A stretch of 64,000 nucleotides of DNA from Sorghum bicolor (Eukaryota; Streptophyta; Magnoliopsida; Poales; Poaceae), in contig NC_012879.2 in assembly GCF_000003195.3 (NCBI RefSeq), forward strand, positions 24,844,017-24,908,016. Direction: 5' to 3'. Each line of letters starts with the position of its first letter. Position 1 is the stretch's first letter. The position numbers and the translations under genes are program-made. Under the pieces are notes generated by a model. It did no database searches and was not told where the DNA came from. It worked only from the letters and a program-made list of their open reading frames with translations. Shown here one piece after another: positions 22,403 to 34,473 of this stretch.

Positions 22403-24573
22403 GAAAATGGAGAGTCCCGTTCGGAGGACTTAAAAACACCGAACGCCCTGCCAAGAGGTAAACTTGGTAGTTACCCTTTCCCTTTCAATTATTTCAATTA
22501 TTTCAAATAGTTTACTTAGTTAATTATGTTCGTGCTATCCTAAAAAGAAAATAAAAATGTAAAAAACAGTAAGCCCCATATGAGTAGACGAGTGGCATAA
22601 AACCCATAAGTACATTCACTGTGGTGACATAAAAATAAAATAAATATTTTTTCTGCTTTATAAAAATAAAAATATAAAAACAGGGAGTAACAATTATTAA
22701 GGAGTCTCAACATGATAAAGGCTAGATATTTATGCTAACACTTAATCAAGTTCCACAAGCTTTGTTGTCTATTTGAGCTCCACAGAATATCAAGAAGACT
22801 AGCAGACGGAGGACATTCTAATCGCTGTCAGAATGCTGCTGACTTTCAACTACACCTCTGCCACCTGCTAGCTACATCAAGAGAAATTACGTCAAAATTC
22901 AGCTTGGGGGAGAGCACCCCCATTTACCTCGATAAGTATTTCTATCTATTTTTATACTTATATTATTTTAGAATATTAAAATACACATAAACTATGGGCA
23001 AACCAAATAAAAATTTTGTGCTTATATACTTTTGCTTAGTGTGTTTAATAAATAAATAAAGTGGCTATGCTAATCTGTATCTAAACAAAAACTTAAGCAT
23101 GGATATGATGAATAGTTGCTCTGCCTAATTTGCACATTCTAAGTTCTCTCTCAAGTTTAGATATAACTGTTATAATTTAAAGCTTGCCCTAGACCTAAAC
23201 TTGTGGGATGAAAACTTGATCTGAAGTCTAAGTTGTTAACGGATACGATATGGGAAGGTTGAGCTGCTGTTTATCTGTTCCTAGAGATGCTAGAATTCTG
23301 GAGAATTTTATCTTTGAAAATCTTTAAAATGTTGCATGATGAATTCCTGTATGATGAGAGCTTAAATTCCTACCACAGCCATATATACATGCTTGCTAGA
23401 CTTTGAGCCACACATTTATTATTTACTGCTTATGAGCATTGAGTGTGGTCAAGCTGTGTAGGCCCTTAGGAGCTTGTCATGTGGTTAAATCAAGATTTCA
23501 CTTGCACGTTCACTCATATATGCTACTTCTACTCCAGAAGTACCATCCACATATATCCATCCATTTCCATCTCGAGAATCACCCAAAAATATTCTGCTCC
23601 TAATCCGGGAGAGAATAACCAAAAATATTTCTGTTTCCCCTTGTGAAATAAATGCTCAAGTTATCTTGTTACTACCACTTGCTATATTATCTCAAGAGAT
23701 GAGTGCTCTAAAAAAAAGAGAAGAAAATAAAAAAATATACGAGGAAATAAAAAGGAGCAAGTGCTCGAAACCTCGAAAGAAAAGAAAGAGTGAGACGAGA
23801 GGTAAAAATGGACAAGTGTCCGACAGTAGAATTAGGGGTGCAAGATACCCACCTGAGAGACAAGAAAAAGAAGAGCATCTCATTCTCCTCATAAAGTTTC
23901 AAAAGCAAGGAAGGTATGTATCCCCTCAAAAGAGCAAAGTAGAATTAGACTTCCACCACCATTGTTTTCACCATTGTTATCACCATCATCACCATACACC
24001 ATTCATTCGCCACACATGCACATCTTGATTGGCTTATTGATTTGTTTCTTTGGATCTATGGTTTGACTATGCAATAAATGTCTTGTGAGTATGTATACTT
24101 TATCTCCCACCTATGAGCTCCAAATATTAAAGCCTTATTAGAGTAGGGTGAGAGAGAAGGCAATGTCACTATGCCTTATACCACAAATACTACATATCTT
24201 GAGAGAAGGCATATACTATCAATGCCTTGGTAAGGATCCAAAAATACCACAAAAGAGAGATCTGAGAGAATCATACAAGGAATCTCTGAGTTTTATTTGA
24301 AAATCTGCAAAAACCCCAGAGCTATAGCTGATCAAGAATAAGAGACATGGCACTTGGCTAGACTGTTCTATCTTTTAACCACTCAAGACGGAAGTGACAG
24401 TTACAAGTCCCATGGTGTAGGTAAAGTAAGTAAGTTTTAAGTCTTGACAGTTTACTCTAACTCAGAGATGAGATCTTATTTAAAAAGCATGTGTACCGTC
24501 AATTTTTAAAGATATTGCAACTACTTATGATCCATTGCTGAGTCTATCCTTGCTCAGAGACGAGCAAGAGGTA
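22403..24573 (+). other. 3' internal non-coding region of element D
   Basis: About 2.2 kb, AT-rich, with no recognisable RT, RNase H or integrase. The only longer ORF (23666-24028) is low-complexity and not convincing. It has a ggaca-ag-tgtcc hairpin (23810-23821) in a block also present in C, a histidine-codon-like ccaccat stretch near 23950-24000, and leads into the polypurine tract. Confidence 0.7.
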
Positions 24574-24587
24574 AGCTTGGGGGAGTT
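24574..24587 (+). promoter_or_regulatory. Polypurine tract, element D
   Basis: agcttgggggagtt lies directly before the 3' LTR. The same agcttgggggag core precedes the C LTR. Confidence 0.8.
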
Positions 24588-26241
24588 TGTTGACGGTCCT
24601 TAAGTATCAAATTTAATTATCAAATAAATAAAGAAAAGGATCCAAATGAAATCAAGATCCAGACTTAGGGTTTTATCTGACAGAATTCCACGAGTTTTGG
24701 TGTTTGTCTATTTCTGCAGGGGGTTATCAGGAAATATGGAAGAAAGGCCCACATGTCAGGATTACGTAAAGGTATTAACGTGCTGCGCAATTATCTTACA
24801 TCTAGAAGACTCCAGAAGCCACGAGACCGAAGCGGAGGCGAAACGGGGCCAGACCCTGGGCGGCCGCCCAGTTGGTCAGGGCGCCCGCCCACCTCCTGAG
24901 TCCAATCAGGACTCTGCTTTGCGGGAGATCTCCACCGACCTAAAGGATGAATCTAAACCATACAATCTATGTCGGTTTGATCCAAGGGCCCATATTCACT
25001 TGAAGGGACTATAAAACCAGACCCCCTGGCCCCTGGAGGAGAGAGCCTCTCAACCCTAATTCATTGTTCCATCAAGGGAGAAGAAGCCTCTGATCAAGAT
25101 TAGAGCCACCACATCAATTAGATATCTAGATTAGCATAGCTACATAGGATTAGAACTAGAAGGAGTCAATCTTCGATTGGTTTCCGGATCTGTGAGGAGG
25201 ATTCTTGGTAATTCTCTAATTGTGCTTCTAATTGGTTTCTAATTATCTTTGTTCTTCAATATTATGAATATGACTTTGTTCTACTTCAATATATTGCTTA
25301 TGACTTTGCTCTACTTGTTTATATTCAAGATTATATTGTTCTTAGTTTATCATAGTTATGTACTTGGCTTAGTTAGATTGGATCTATATACATGCTTAGG
25401 ATCGTATAGCGTTTATCCATCGGATCCATGGGTAAATGATAGATATTGTGTAGGCGTGGTGCTTATACCGTATTTATCTGCGATTGTACCCAATATGCCA
25501 GATCGTGGGGTGGTTCGTGATAGTGACAGCTTCATTGATTCTTATATAGTCCCCCTCTCGTGTATTGGGCTGGCAGAGCAACATTATTACAGGGGAGTGA
25601 TTGCTATGTTTCTCATATTCCTTGCTAATATCACTATGCATGGGCGTAGTCTTGTCTCGCAATGATTGCTAAGTATGCTTGCACTAACTATGATATGCTA
25701 GACTATATAGTTGAGAATAACTTAGGGAATATTCTTTTAGTTCGTTCTAATACCATGCTAATGACTTTCTAGAGTATCTAATTGAGGTGCTTATCATATT
25801 TATTATGTGGCTAGATCAGATTAATTATCTTTGTCACTATTATTATTTCATATATCCTTTATGTGACACTTATCCCTGTATGAAGAGTTAGATATAATGT
25901 TCTCAATTATACATGCAATGATAGATGCTCAATCTCATATTCTATTCTGTAATCATTAGTGATGATTGCTAATCACTTCCCAGTGGTAAAAATATAAATA
26001 ACGATACCGGGAATACTTCCCGGTTAAAATGCTACATCGGTATTAATCTGTGCGCTTGCAGATCCAATTCATTATTTATTTAGAAGAGCAATTGCATATT
26101 TCAATACCGCGTCTCTTATATCATGCTGGGGATGACAACTTGGCTTAAGTGGTGTGAGGGATAGGTTTGGCATTTTTGGCACCGTTACTAGATTTAGAGA
26201 ACTTAGTCTACTTTTGGTAATGATGTTAAGAATACCCAACA
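24588..26241 (+). repeat. 3' LTR of element D (1654 bp)
   Basis: Full-length version of the D LTR with a TATA box at 25010-25016. It ends acccaaca just before the second ccaac. Confidence 0.95.
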
Positions 26242-26246
26242 CCAAC
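26242..26246. repeat. Target site duplication of element D, right copy (ccaac)
   Basis: Pairs with 18087-18091. Confidence 0.95.
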
Positions 26247-28566
26247 CACATGGCTTATGACCACAAGCATATTATAATACAACCAGAACACCAGATGGAA
26301 ACTTCCAAACATTTACTTAACAAGGCATTTATTAATTAATTCTAGAAAGAAACATAATTACAAGATGCCTAGTCAAAGTGCTCAGAAAAATCTACAAAAA
26401 TTACAGAAGCACAAGGATAGCATCAAAGCATCATTATAAAAATTTCAGGTCAATTGCACATACCAAATTAAAGATATGTATTTAACATGTAACTAGGTGC
26501 TTATTTCATAAATTGGAAAACATGACTTATATGGTGTCAAACAACAGATTTCAGATTATTTATATCTTAGGAATACCATAAACATGTTTACTACCAAAGT
26601 AGAACACCAGCATAAGCACCAATTATTTTATATGATTTAATTAAAGAAACAAGCCACATTTCAATCATAAAATATATATCAAATCTGCAGTACTCCAAGA
26701 ATCATGAAATATTTACCAAAGCACTCTAATACCAAACAGAGACTACCATAAAATTTTTAGGGCAAACTAAGCAGTAAAACAAGAGATATGAATTTATCCA
26801 TGAATAACAAGATTAAATACTTAATAAATATTTTCCCAGAAAACATGGTTCAATTTATATTTTTATTAAAAACTAGCCATCTCAAGGAATGCCACAAAAT
26901 TTGTTTCACAATTTTTGGATCTCAGAAACAGGAGATATGATTTTTGCAAGAAAGCTAAAAATCGGGATTTTGAATAAAAGAAAAGGAGGGAAAGAGGAGA
27001 CACTGACAGTGGACCCCATCTGTCAGGTCCTTCTTCCACGCGGCCGAGGCGACGTTCGCCGGCGATTTCTCCGCGACGGCGAGGTCTCCGGCCAAACCAG
27101 GGGCATCAGCGTGATCCCCAAACCCTAGCGACTCGATTGACCCCCTTTTTCCCACGGCGGAGCCACCGGAAGGGGCTCACCGTCGACGATGGCGGCTCGG
27201 CGGAGGTGCTCAGGCCGGTACAGCACAACCTAAGGCCTTCTACAGCACCAGCGGACTACGGCGAAGCTTCCTAGGTACGCAGCTTGGCTTGGATCCTCGT
27301 GAAACACGCTGGCCACGAGAGCACCCATCTCCGGCGGAAGCACGGCGGCGCTGCGCACCGTGTCCGGCGACGGAGAGTTCGGTAGAGCGTCCACCAAGTG
27401 GCGCAAAAGCTCGCTAAGGACCTAAGCTACCTCTAGAACCTAACCAGAGACGACGAGAGGCTTCACAGAGCTCAGCATTGAGTTCGCCGGAGAAGAAGGT
27501 CACGGCGACCCGATTTGGGGAAAGAAGGAAATGTCGGCTCACCGGTGGGTTTCTCGGCGAGTTAGAGGGTGGAGATTGGAGAGCGGTTCACGGCGGAGCT
27601 TTGGGCGAAGTTTGGTGAGCAATGGCGCAGCAGGGAATGCGCGCGAGCTCGTCGGAGTTCGCTCACGACGGAGAGCTCACGGCGGCCGCGTTTCGGGCGA
27701 GAGGGGCGAGACAGAGCGAAGTGAACGCGTCCACTCTGCGCGGGGCGTCGCCGTGGACGTCATGCGCGCGCTGGGAGCTGACGAGCGGGGCCATCGGTGG
27801 CGTACGGGTGACATCTGGCGGACAGATGGCGCTCTGGCCATCCACGACGGCGAGCTCGGCCTCGATTCAGAAGGAACGATGACAGTCTGACAGAGCAACT
27901 TCACCGATGATTATCTCCCAAACCAGCCCAAGTTAGAAGATGATGCAGTTGACAAAGTTGGAGTTCCAAACGAGTTCTACAACTTTGTCAACTGGAGCAA
28001 AGGCCAGATCGGCCGGGATTGAGAGATATAGAGTTTTCAAAATCGATCGAGCAAACTGGTTTCGTTCCAAGACTTAGAAAATTTTCTAAGTGTTGGAAAC
28101 AGCCCCAAATCTGCCTTGTGAGTCACTTTTGAGCTATTTGTGATCATTTTCATGAGATGGCCATAAAACAACTTTTGTTCCTTATAAAATTTGCTACAAC
28201 TTTACTGTAGGAAGTTTTGACATGCAAACATTTTATGAAACACTTTTTAAAAGCCTAAGCAAAAGAGGTTTCTAGGGTCTATTTTCATAGGTAGGACTTA
28301 AGGGCATATTTTGGAGAAGTGATCAACATGAACATTGTTCCCAAGGTTAATTTAAGCATAGATAAACTAATTACCAAAGCATTGAACACAAACACAAGCA
28401 TGGTTCACTCAAACATAAGCATAGGAAGCCTATTTAAGCAATTTAAAACACATTTTTGCATAGAATGACATGGCTCAAGATAGATGATGATCATTGATGC
28501 TTTGAATAGATGATGATGCTCATGCTATGCACATGATCAATGCAACCATAACACTGGGGTGTTACA
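26247..28566 (-). repeat. Right LTR of element A, right part
   Basis: Continues the A LTR after D and ends ggtgttaca like the central LTR at 9354. It contains the GC-rich stretch (about 27030-27870) with overlapping spurious ORFs. What follows at 28567 is unrelated to A. Confidence 0.88.
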
Positions 28567-30205
28567 TAGGTTGCATGGTAGAAATGCTTGTGAGCCATTG
28601 CCTTGTTGCAACCTATAACCCTCGCACACCCGCTGTCAGGTTAGATGCTTGCATACTACTTGCTACTGCTTCTACTACGCATTATATCTGTGATGTGATA
28701 CATTGTGGAGGATTGGATGTGAGTGGATAAGGCACGTGGTGCCGATAACTGGTTAAGAAATGGATAATGGATTTGGGGAGATCTTGGCGTGTGTCTTGGG
28801 TGTGTGGTGAGGGTCGAGTCGACCGAGCAGGATCTACGACGAGTCTTGGGACAAGTCTTGCCGGGGGACGCTACCTGGGCATTCTCCATGAGAGATACCT
28901 ATGGCGGGTACATGTGACAGGGAGAGGTCCTGGAGTGGAGTGTCTTCGTGGGACGAAGCACCGGGATGGGAGGTGCTGTTTAGCACGGGGTAGCCGGATG
29001 TCTCGTCGAGCGGAGCATCGGCTGACCCCTTGTGAAGATGTCCTGTTCGGTCACCCTAAGGACTGAGATGTTCTGAGAACCGGTTCGTAGGAAGCCTTGC
29101 ACCCCACTCGCTCTTATGGGGAGGAGACAGATGTATGACCAGTTAGGGCGGTGCCACAACTACTAGGTTGTTGGTAGACAGTGTAGGGAGGTACGGGCAT
29201 GAGGACCCACACCCTCCTAAGACAGCGTAGTGACCTTTGGGGCCCGGTACTACGCCTCACAGTCTCAGCGTACCGGTGGTACTCCGGTATGGTCCCAGTT
29301 CTGAGTGGTAGGGTGGCATCGTACTTAGTTAGAAGGCAGCCCAGCATCAGCCTAGGTGGGGCGCACCACCGATGATGGTGATCTTGTGGTTAGTGCAAAC
29401 CTCTGCAGAGTTTCTGGTTGATCGATCGATACATATGCCGTTTACGGCTATGGACCTTTCCTATGTTTCCGCTTCACTTGACTAGAGAGAGGAGTCCTTT
29501 CTACCTTCCCCTGGGTTTGTGTTTGGATCCGGCGTTGGCCGTTGAGGCAAGGCACGAGCGGGAGTCGTACTTGCCGCGTAGAGAGTGAGAGTGTGGTGAG
29601 ATGTGTGTGATGGGATGGATGGATGGATGTGTGGATGAGATGGATTAAAACTTGATGAATTATTATTATTAAATACTGATGAACTTGCATGGGAAAAACT
29701 ACAGCCATATATATAGGCCTCTTGATCTACCCTTTGCATTCCACTTACCACAAAGCTTACGCAAAAGCATAGGGTGGGAGCCAGTGGCCAGTACAAATCG
29801 TACTGAAAATTGTTTAGCAGGTGTGGAACGTGGTCTATGACGATAACTACGGTGAATAGAAGGATTAGGTGGTCTCGTTCCTGCGCTCAAGTTGGTTCGG
29901 AGATGAAGGCTACGCCCGCTAATAAACTACGTCGACTCTGATGATTGCCCGTGAAGGAGGAGCCTTCACCGCTAACGCTCTACATCGACTCTGATAAAGA
30001 CCCGTGTGTGTTTCCGCTAGAAAGACGATGTAATAGGCTTGTTGACCAAGAGTTGTAAAGTAAATGTGTTGTAATTTTGTTTCTAACGATGTATGACTAT
30101 GATAACAGCTGATATATGATAATGGGATGGTTCAATTTTTGAATTATCACATTATAATTCGAATCCGTGGATTTTTCCGTTTTTGGAAAAATCTAGGTCG
30201 TTTCA
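28567..30205 (+). repeat. 5' LTR of element B, 3' part
   Basis: About 1.6 kb between the A array and the B primer site with no gene I can support. Only the last 180 bp (from about 30024) match the 3' LTR; the rest corresponds to sequence deleted from the 3' LTR. It starts with an inverted repeat (ataggttgca near 28566 and tgcaacctat near 28607). Confidence 0.65.
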
Positions 30206-30207
30206 GT

Positions 30208-30220
30208 TGGTATCAGAGCC
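30208..30220 (+). promoter_or_regulatory. Primer binding site (Met tRNA), element B
   Basis: tggtatcagagcc two bases after the LTR end tttca, the standard plant Met-tRNA primer site. Confidence 0.85.
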
Positions 30221-31915
30221 ATACTTGACCCTAGGACGAGACCCTTAGGACCAAACACTAGTTTAGAAGCCAAACATTCTATCTTTTGTAGAGTTATAGA
30301 TGCTAACACTTGTTTCTCCCTCTGCCTTGAATTCTGTTGCTAACTGACCTCCCTGTTTCATAAAGTTGACCGTTGGAATCTTTTCCCATACCCGCCCACG
30401 CTAGATCGATAGTCGTGTGAGACTTTGAAGGTCTGAGAGTCGCCTCAAGTCAACACTATGCATTAGGAGTGGTAATGCTGTTTGAGTGATTGGATCTTAT
30501 GTTGTTGCATTTCTTCTGCTTCTTGTTGTCTGAGTGTAGGTCATAGAACTTGTTTTATGCGGGAAAGACTCTGGGTCCCATCCAATCTAGCTGGCAAAAC
30601 CTAAGACTGTCCCGAGACTAGATAAGTGACCCTGGCTAACAGAGCCGAAAAAGCTGATGCATCATGTCTTGCCCATCTATTTCAAAAACTGTTTTTGGCT
30701 TCCAACTAAACTTGTCTTCAAAATTGCCCCTTGGGTTGAAAAATTTTCCCTCCTTTTGGTTAAAATATTTTTCCCCCTTTTTTTTACAAAAGCATCTCTA
30801 TTTCAAATGGAAAAGTGTTTCAAAACTCTCCCAATATCTTCCCTTTTCACAAAGAAAGCAATTTTAACCCCTTTCTCAACTCAATTTTATTCAAAAGTTA
30901 TTTATGAAACGATTTAAAAACAAGTCATCTAGAAAAAGGTATGACAAAACCTCTTATGAAAAACAAAAGTTTTGCCTTCAATCAACAAAGTGATTTTCAA
31001 ACCAAAGATCCTTGGCTCAGTTTCGTTTTTAAAGGTCTTTGATTTACCTCGAGAGCCAAATTCCTTTTAAAAATCAACCTTGTCTTAAAAGAAAAATGAA
31101 TTGCCAGTGATTTATTAAACAAAAACCATTGCGAAAAGATTTTCATTTGCGGCCTTTCAAAAAATTTAAAAACAAGATTTGGTTGTGAAGGCTTTAACTT
31201 TAAAAATGAGGAAAGATTTCTAATCGTTTTCAAAACTAGTTTGTTTGACTCTAATAAAAAGGGTGCAGTACCTTGTTTTAAAGAAAATAATAATAATAAA
31301 ATAAAAGAATTTTAAAATCTCTTGATTTGAAATCTTTTATAACAAAACCTTCAAAATATTTGGTTTTCAAAACTTGCATTGAATTCAACCCTCTTCAAAA
31401 GCTCTCTTCATTTTGAAGTCTCAAAAAAAAAAACTTGACTTTGTCAAAGCACTTTCACTCTATTTTCGAAACCTATTTCCGAAAAGCCTTCCTTTCAAAA
31501 GATTTTGCAAAGAGTGATGCATGAAAAATAGCTGGTGAAAGGCAATAACCCTAGCTGACTTGAGCCTGCCCTACCCTTTGTTGACCGGGCGCCAGTCCTT
31601 GGAAGAGTATCAAGCAAGTGAGCAATAAGGTTTGAACACGATGATCTCGACCAACTAACAATAGTCTTAACTTGAGAGCCAGATGTTCATAAACCCGGTG
31701 CGATTCTTGGATACCCCATCGCCTCGGTGTAAGAAACTGGATACCCAACACGAGCGAGTGAGCCTTAGATACACTGACTCACTCCTATTTTGGAAAAGGT
31801 TTGTGGAGCGACCATACTAGAAGCAAAACAACTCAGAAGAAAGAAAACCTTCGGGAACAACACCCTCGTTTCTTCACCGACCGAGCAATGCCTAAATCTC
31901 GGGGACGAGATTCAT
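30221..31915 (+). other. Internal non-coding region of element B
   Basis: The part from about 30660 to 31530 is strikingly rich in runs of A and T with repeated ttttcaaaa-like words. No ORF has a recognisable domain. I see nothing else of note before the polypurine tract. Confidence 0.6.
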
Positions 31916-31930
31916 GTAAGGAGGGTGGTC
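31916..31930 (+). promoter_or_regulatory. Polypurine tract, element B
   Basis: gtaaggagggtggtc just before the LTR start tgtaacatcc. Confidence 0.75.
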
Positions 31931-33073
31931 TGTAACATCCTAGATTTTTACGAAAACAAAAAAATACGAGCTTTTTAAAATTTTTCCTGTAATCGTGTGA
32001 AGCATATAGTTTTTAGGTTTAATTCGATCCTAACCTGCTAACAAATCGTAGCATACATGTAGATTTGTTTGTAGACGAGTGCTCTTATTCGTGAGTCGTC
32101 TTGAGTTGGGTCATGTTTAGGGTTTTGAGTTTCTTTTGGAGTGCACAAGTCCGTAGCAGAGTTTTCTCGAATCTTCGCTGAGCCTATCTCCCAGGCAAAG
32201 TAGATCCCTTCTCAACGTCTTTGAAATCTTTCCGAACTCTCCTCGAAGTTCCCTTCTCAAACCTCCCTTCCTCTTTGATCTCGTCTCCAAATTCCATTGG
32301 ATTTTATCCGATCTCTTCCTGAATCTTTCTCCAATTCTTTTGTTTTCATTCCATTGTGGTTAATCAAAAATGGGAAATCCTATTTTAATCTCGTGGGCCG
32401 AATCCCCTTCTTCTCTCCATTCTTTCTCTTCCTGCTGGCCCAACCCGCGCGCGTGGCCCAGATCTCCCCGCGCGGCCCAACTACCTGCCCCGGCCCAACT
32501 CGCGCGCGACCCAGCTGGCCATCTCGGCCCAGCCGAGCCGCGCCCCTCCCCTGCCCTAGGCGCGTCCCCGCTCCCAGACGCTGCCGCCACCCTGGGGTGG
32601 ACAAGCACCCGCGCGCGCCCCAGCCCTAGAGAGCAGCCGCCGCCGCTGCTGCCTGATGCCGCGATCCGCGCCGCGTGTCCCACTCGCGGCACGGACGCGG
32701 AGGATGGCCGCAGCATCCCAAACCCTAGCCCACGCCCCTATAAAGGACGAGCCCCGCGCGCGCCCCTGCTCCTTCCCAACCGCCGCCACCGGCATCCCCA
32801 GCAGAGCCGCTCGCCGACCTCGCCGTCGAAGCCGCGGACGCCATCTCGCCGACCGCTTCGCCGTCGCTCTGCCCTCGCGACGTCGCCTAAAGACGATGTA
32901 ATAGGCTTGTTGACCAAGAGTTGTAAAGTAAATGTGTTGTAATTTTGTTTCTAACGATGTATGACTATGATAACAGCTGATATATGATAATGGGATGGTT
33001 CAATTTTTGAATTATCACATTATAATTCGAATCCGTGGATTTTTCCCTTTTTGGAAAAATCTAGGTCGTTTCA
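31931..33073 (+). repeat. 3' LTR of element B (1143 bp, internally deleted)
   Basis: Starts tgtaacatcc and ends tcgtttca. The first 950 bp include a GC-rich promoter region with a TATA box at 32739-32744 and many spurious ORFs. At about 32886 it jumps to the terminal 190 bp shared with the 5' LTR, so a large middle part is missing. Confidence 0.8.
32739..32744 (+). promoter_or_regulatory. TATA box in the B LTR
   Basis: tataaa in the context acgcccctataaaggacg, inside a GC-rich block. Confidence 0.6.
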
Positions 33074-34473
33074 ATTCCGTAGCCGACCACTTATCTAGGC
33101 TTCAATATAAGACAACACATGATGAGCTTCCCATAAATGACTACCTAAGGGATGACACCCAACTTAAGATAACACATGCAGATCCATGGTACGCAGACAT
33201 CATAAACTTTATAGTAAAAGGCTATGTCCCACCTGGTGCAAACAAAAGGAAGTTGCTTCATGATAGTCGTTTCCAACTTTGGGATGAGCCATATCTTTTC
33301 CGAGTCTGTGCTGATGGACTCTTGAGAAGGTGTGTTCCTATGGCTGAGGCTACTCAAATTATGGAAAGATATCATGCCTCGCCATATGGATGACACTATG
33401 GAGCATTCCGGACACATGCTAAAATTTGGCAAAGTGGTTTTTTGTGGCCAACGATGTATGAACATACAAAGGACTTTGTCAAGAGATGCCACCGATGTCA
33501 AAAACATGGGAATATCAACTCACGAAATGAAATGCCTCTCACAAATAATCTTCAAGTAGAACTTTTCGATGTATGGGGCATTGATTTCATGGGGCCATTC
33601 CCTATGTTCGGGAATTGCGAGTATATCTTAGTAGCTGTGGACTACGTGTCCAAATGGGTAGAAGCCCTACCTTGTCGATCAGCTGATTCAAAACATGCCA
33701 AGAGAATGTTCCATGAAGTAATCTTTCCTCGCTTTGGTATACCCCGGATAGTTATAAGCGATGGAGGTTCCCACTTCATCGACAAAATCTTCCGGAAGTA
33801 CCTAGCCGATCATGGAGTGCGACACAACGTCGCAACACCATACCATCCTCAGACTAGCGGTCAAGCCAAAACATCTAACAAACAAATCAAAAATATTTTA
33901 CAAAAGACCGTAGATGAGATGGGTAAGGGGTGGAAGGACAAACTTCCTGATGCACTTTGGGCATATAGAACTGCATTCAAAACACCCATAGGCATGTCAC
34001 CTTATCAATTTGTATATGGAAAAACTTGTCACTTGCCTGTGGAAGTAGAGTTTAAGGCTCATTGGGCACTCAAGAAATGGAACATGGATCTCCACCTCGC
34101 TAGCGAGAATCGTCTGATGCAACTATCTGAGCTAGAAGAATGGAGAGAGAAAGCCTACCACAATTCAAGGATCTATAAAGAGAGAACAAAACGATGGCAT
34201 GATAAGAGAATCAAGCACAAGGAGTTTAAGCCTGGAGATAAGGTTCTACTATTCAATTCAAGAGTTAAGCTCTTTGGGCATGGTAAGCTACGAAGTAAGT
34301 GGGATGGACCATACAAGGTTATTGACACTTCAACTCATGGAGCCATTACCATCCAAGACGACATAGGTAACACTTTTAAGGTAAATGGTCAACGCTTGAA
34401 AATCTATCTCGAGCCACAAAACAACCTGGTAGAGGAACCTAATGTGATTGAGTTCATAGAATTCTCACATTAA
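33074..34473 (+). pseudogene. RNase H end and integrase, element C (dead)
   Basis: The frame opens at S-V-A-D-H-L-S-R, the C-terminal end of RNase H, and continues through the integrase zinc region (C-H-R-C-Q) and the core ([17 protein letters not shown]). Two defects are visible. A TGA at 33391-33393 replaces a Gly codon just before H-Y-G. The third catalytic acid is lost: F has G-Q-A-E-T-S-N where this copy has G-Q-A-K-T-S-N. The C-terminal part ([10 protein letters not shown]) is intact. B has cut off everything upstream. This copy cannot supply active integrase. Confidence 0.9.

Larger units (their letters stand above)
18092..26241 (+). mobile_element. Element D: complete non-autonomous Athila-like LTR retrotransposon (8150 bp)
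   Basis: It has both LTRs (tgttgacgg...acccaaca), an Asp-tRNA primer site, one Gag-protease ORF, a polypurine tract and a 5-bp target duplication. There is no RT, RNase H or integrase, so those must come from a partner. Its LTR ends, promoter layout and 3' untranslated motifs resemble C and F, which encode pol and are the natural partner type. By eye I count about 16 substitutions between the LTRs over about 1.5 kb, so the insertion looks fairly recent. Confidence 0.93.
1..28566 (-). mobile_element. Element A: tandem array of a Tekay/Del-like Ty3/gypsy chromovirus
   Basis: Reading left to right, this holds a partial internal region (1-4777), a complete LTR (4778-9354), a complete internal region (9355-15853) and a second LTR (15854-28566, split by element D). 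Both internal regions are on the minus strand with the order ORF1, gag, protease, RT, RNase H, integrase; the chromodomain is visible only in the right copy. Position 1 aligns with 11247 and the copies stay nearly identical up to about 7020/18086. The central LTR has a primer binding site on its left and a polypurine tract on its right, so it serves both copies. Several small indels separate the copies, which argues against a plain assembly duplication. The left end is outside the window. The right edge abuts B LTR sequence, so A probably inserted into B. Confidence 0.9.
28567..33073 (+). mobile_element. Element B: non-coding LTR element with Met-tRNA primer site (left end outside window)
   Basis: The last 180 bp or so before 30205 and before 33073 are nearly identical and are each an LTR end. 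A Met-tRNA primer site follows the first and a polypurine tract precedes the second LTR. The internal region is only 1.7 kb and has no retroviral domain, so B is a non-autonomous or deleted element. The 5' LTR starts beyond the A array, which interrupts it. Downstream, C integrase resumes at 33074, so B sits in C. Confidence 0.75.

Noticed and set aside
23666..24028. 120-residue ORF in the D 3' region
   Set aside because: Low-complexity Lys and His codons, no match to any family I know.
29580..29645. ggat/gatg short repeat
   Set aside because: Short imperfect microsatellite inside the B LTR with no sign of function.
32297..32942. GC-rich ORFs in the B LTR
   Set aside because: Promoter-type GC-rich sequence with overlapping frames on both strands and no known domain.
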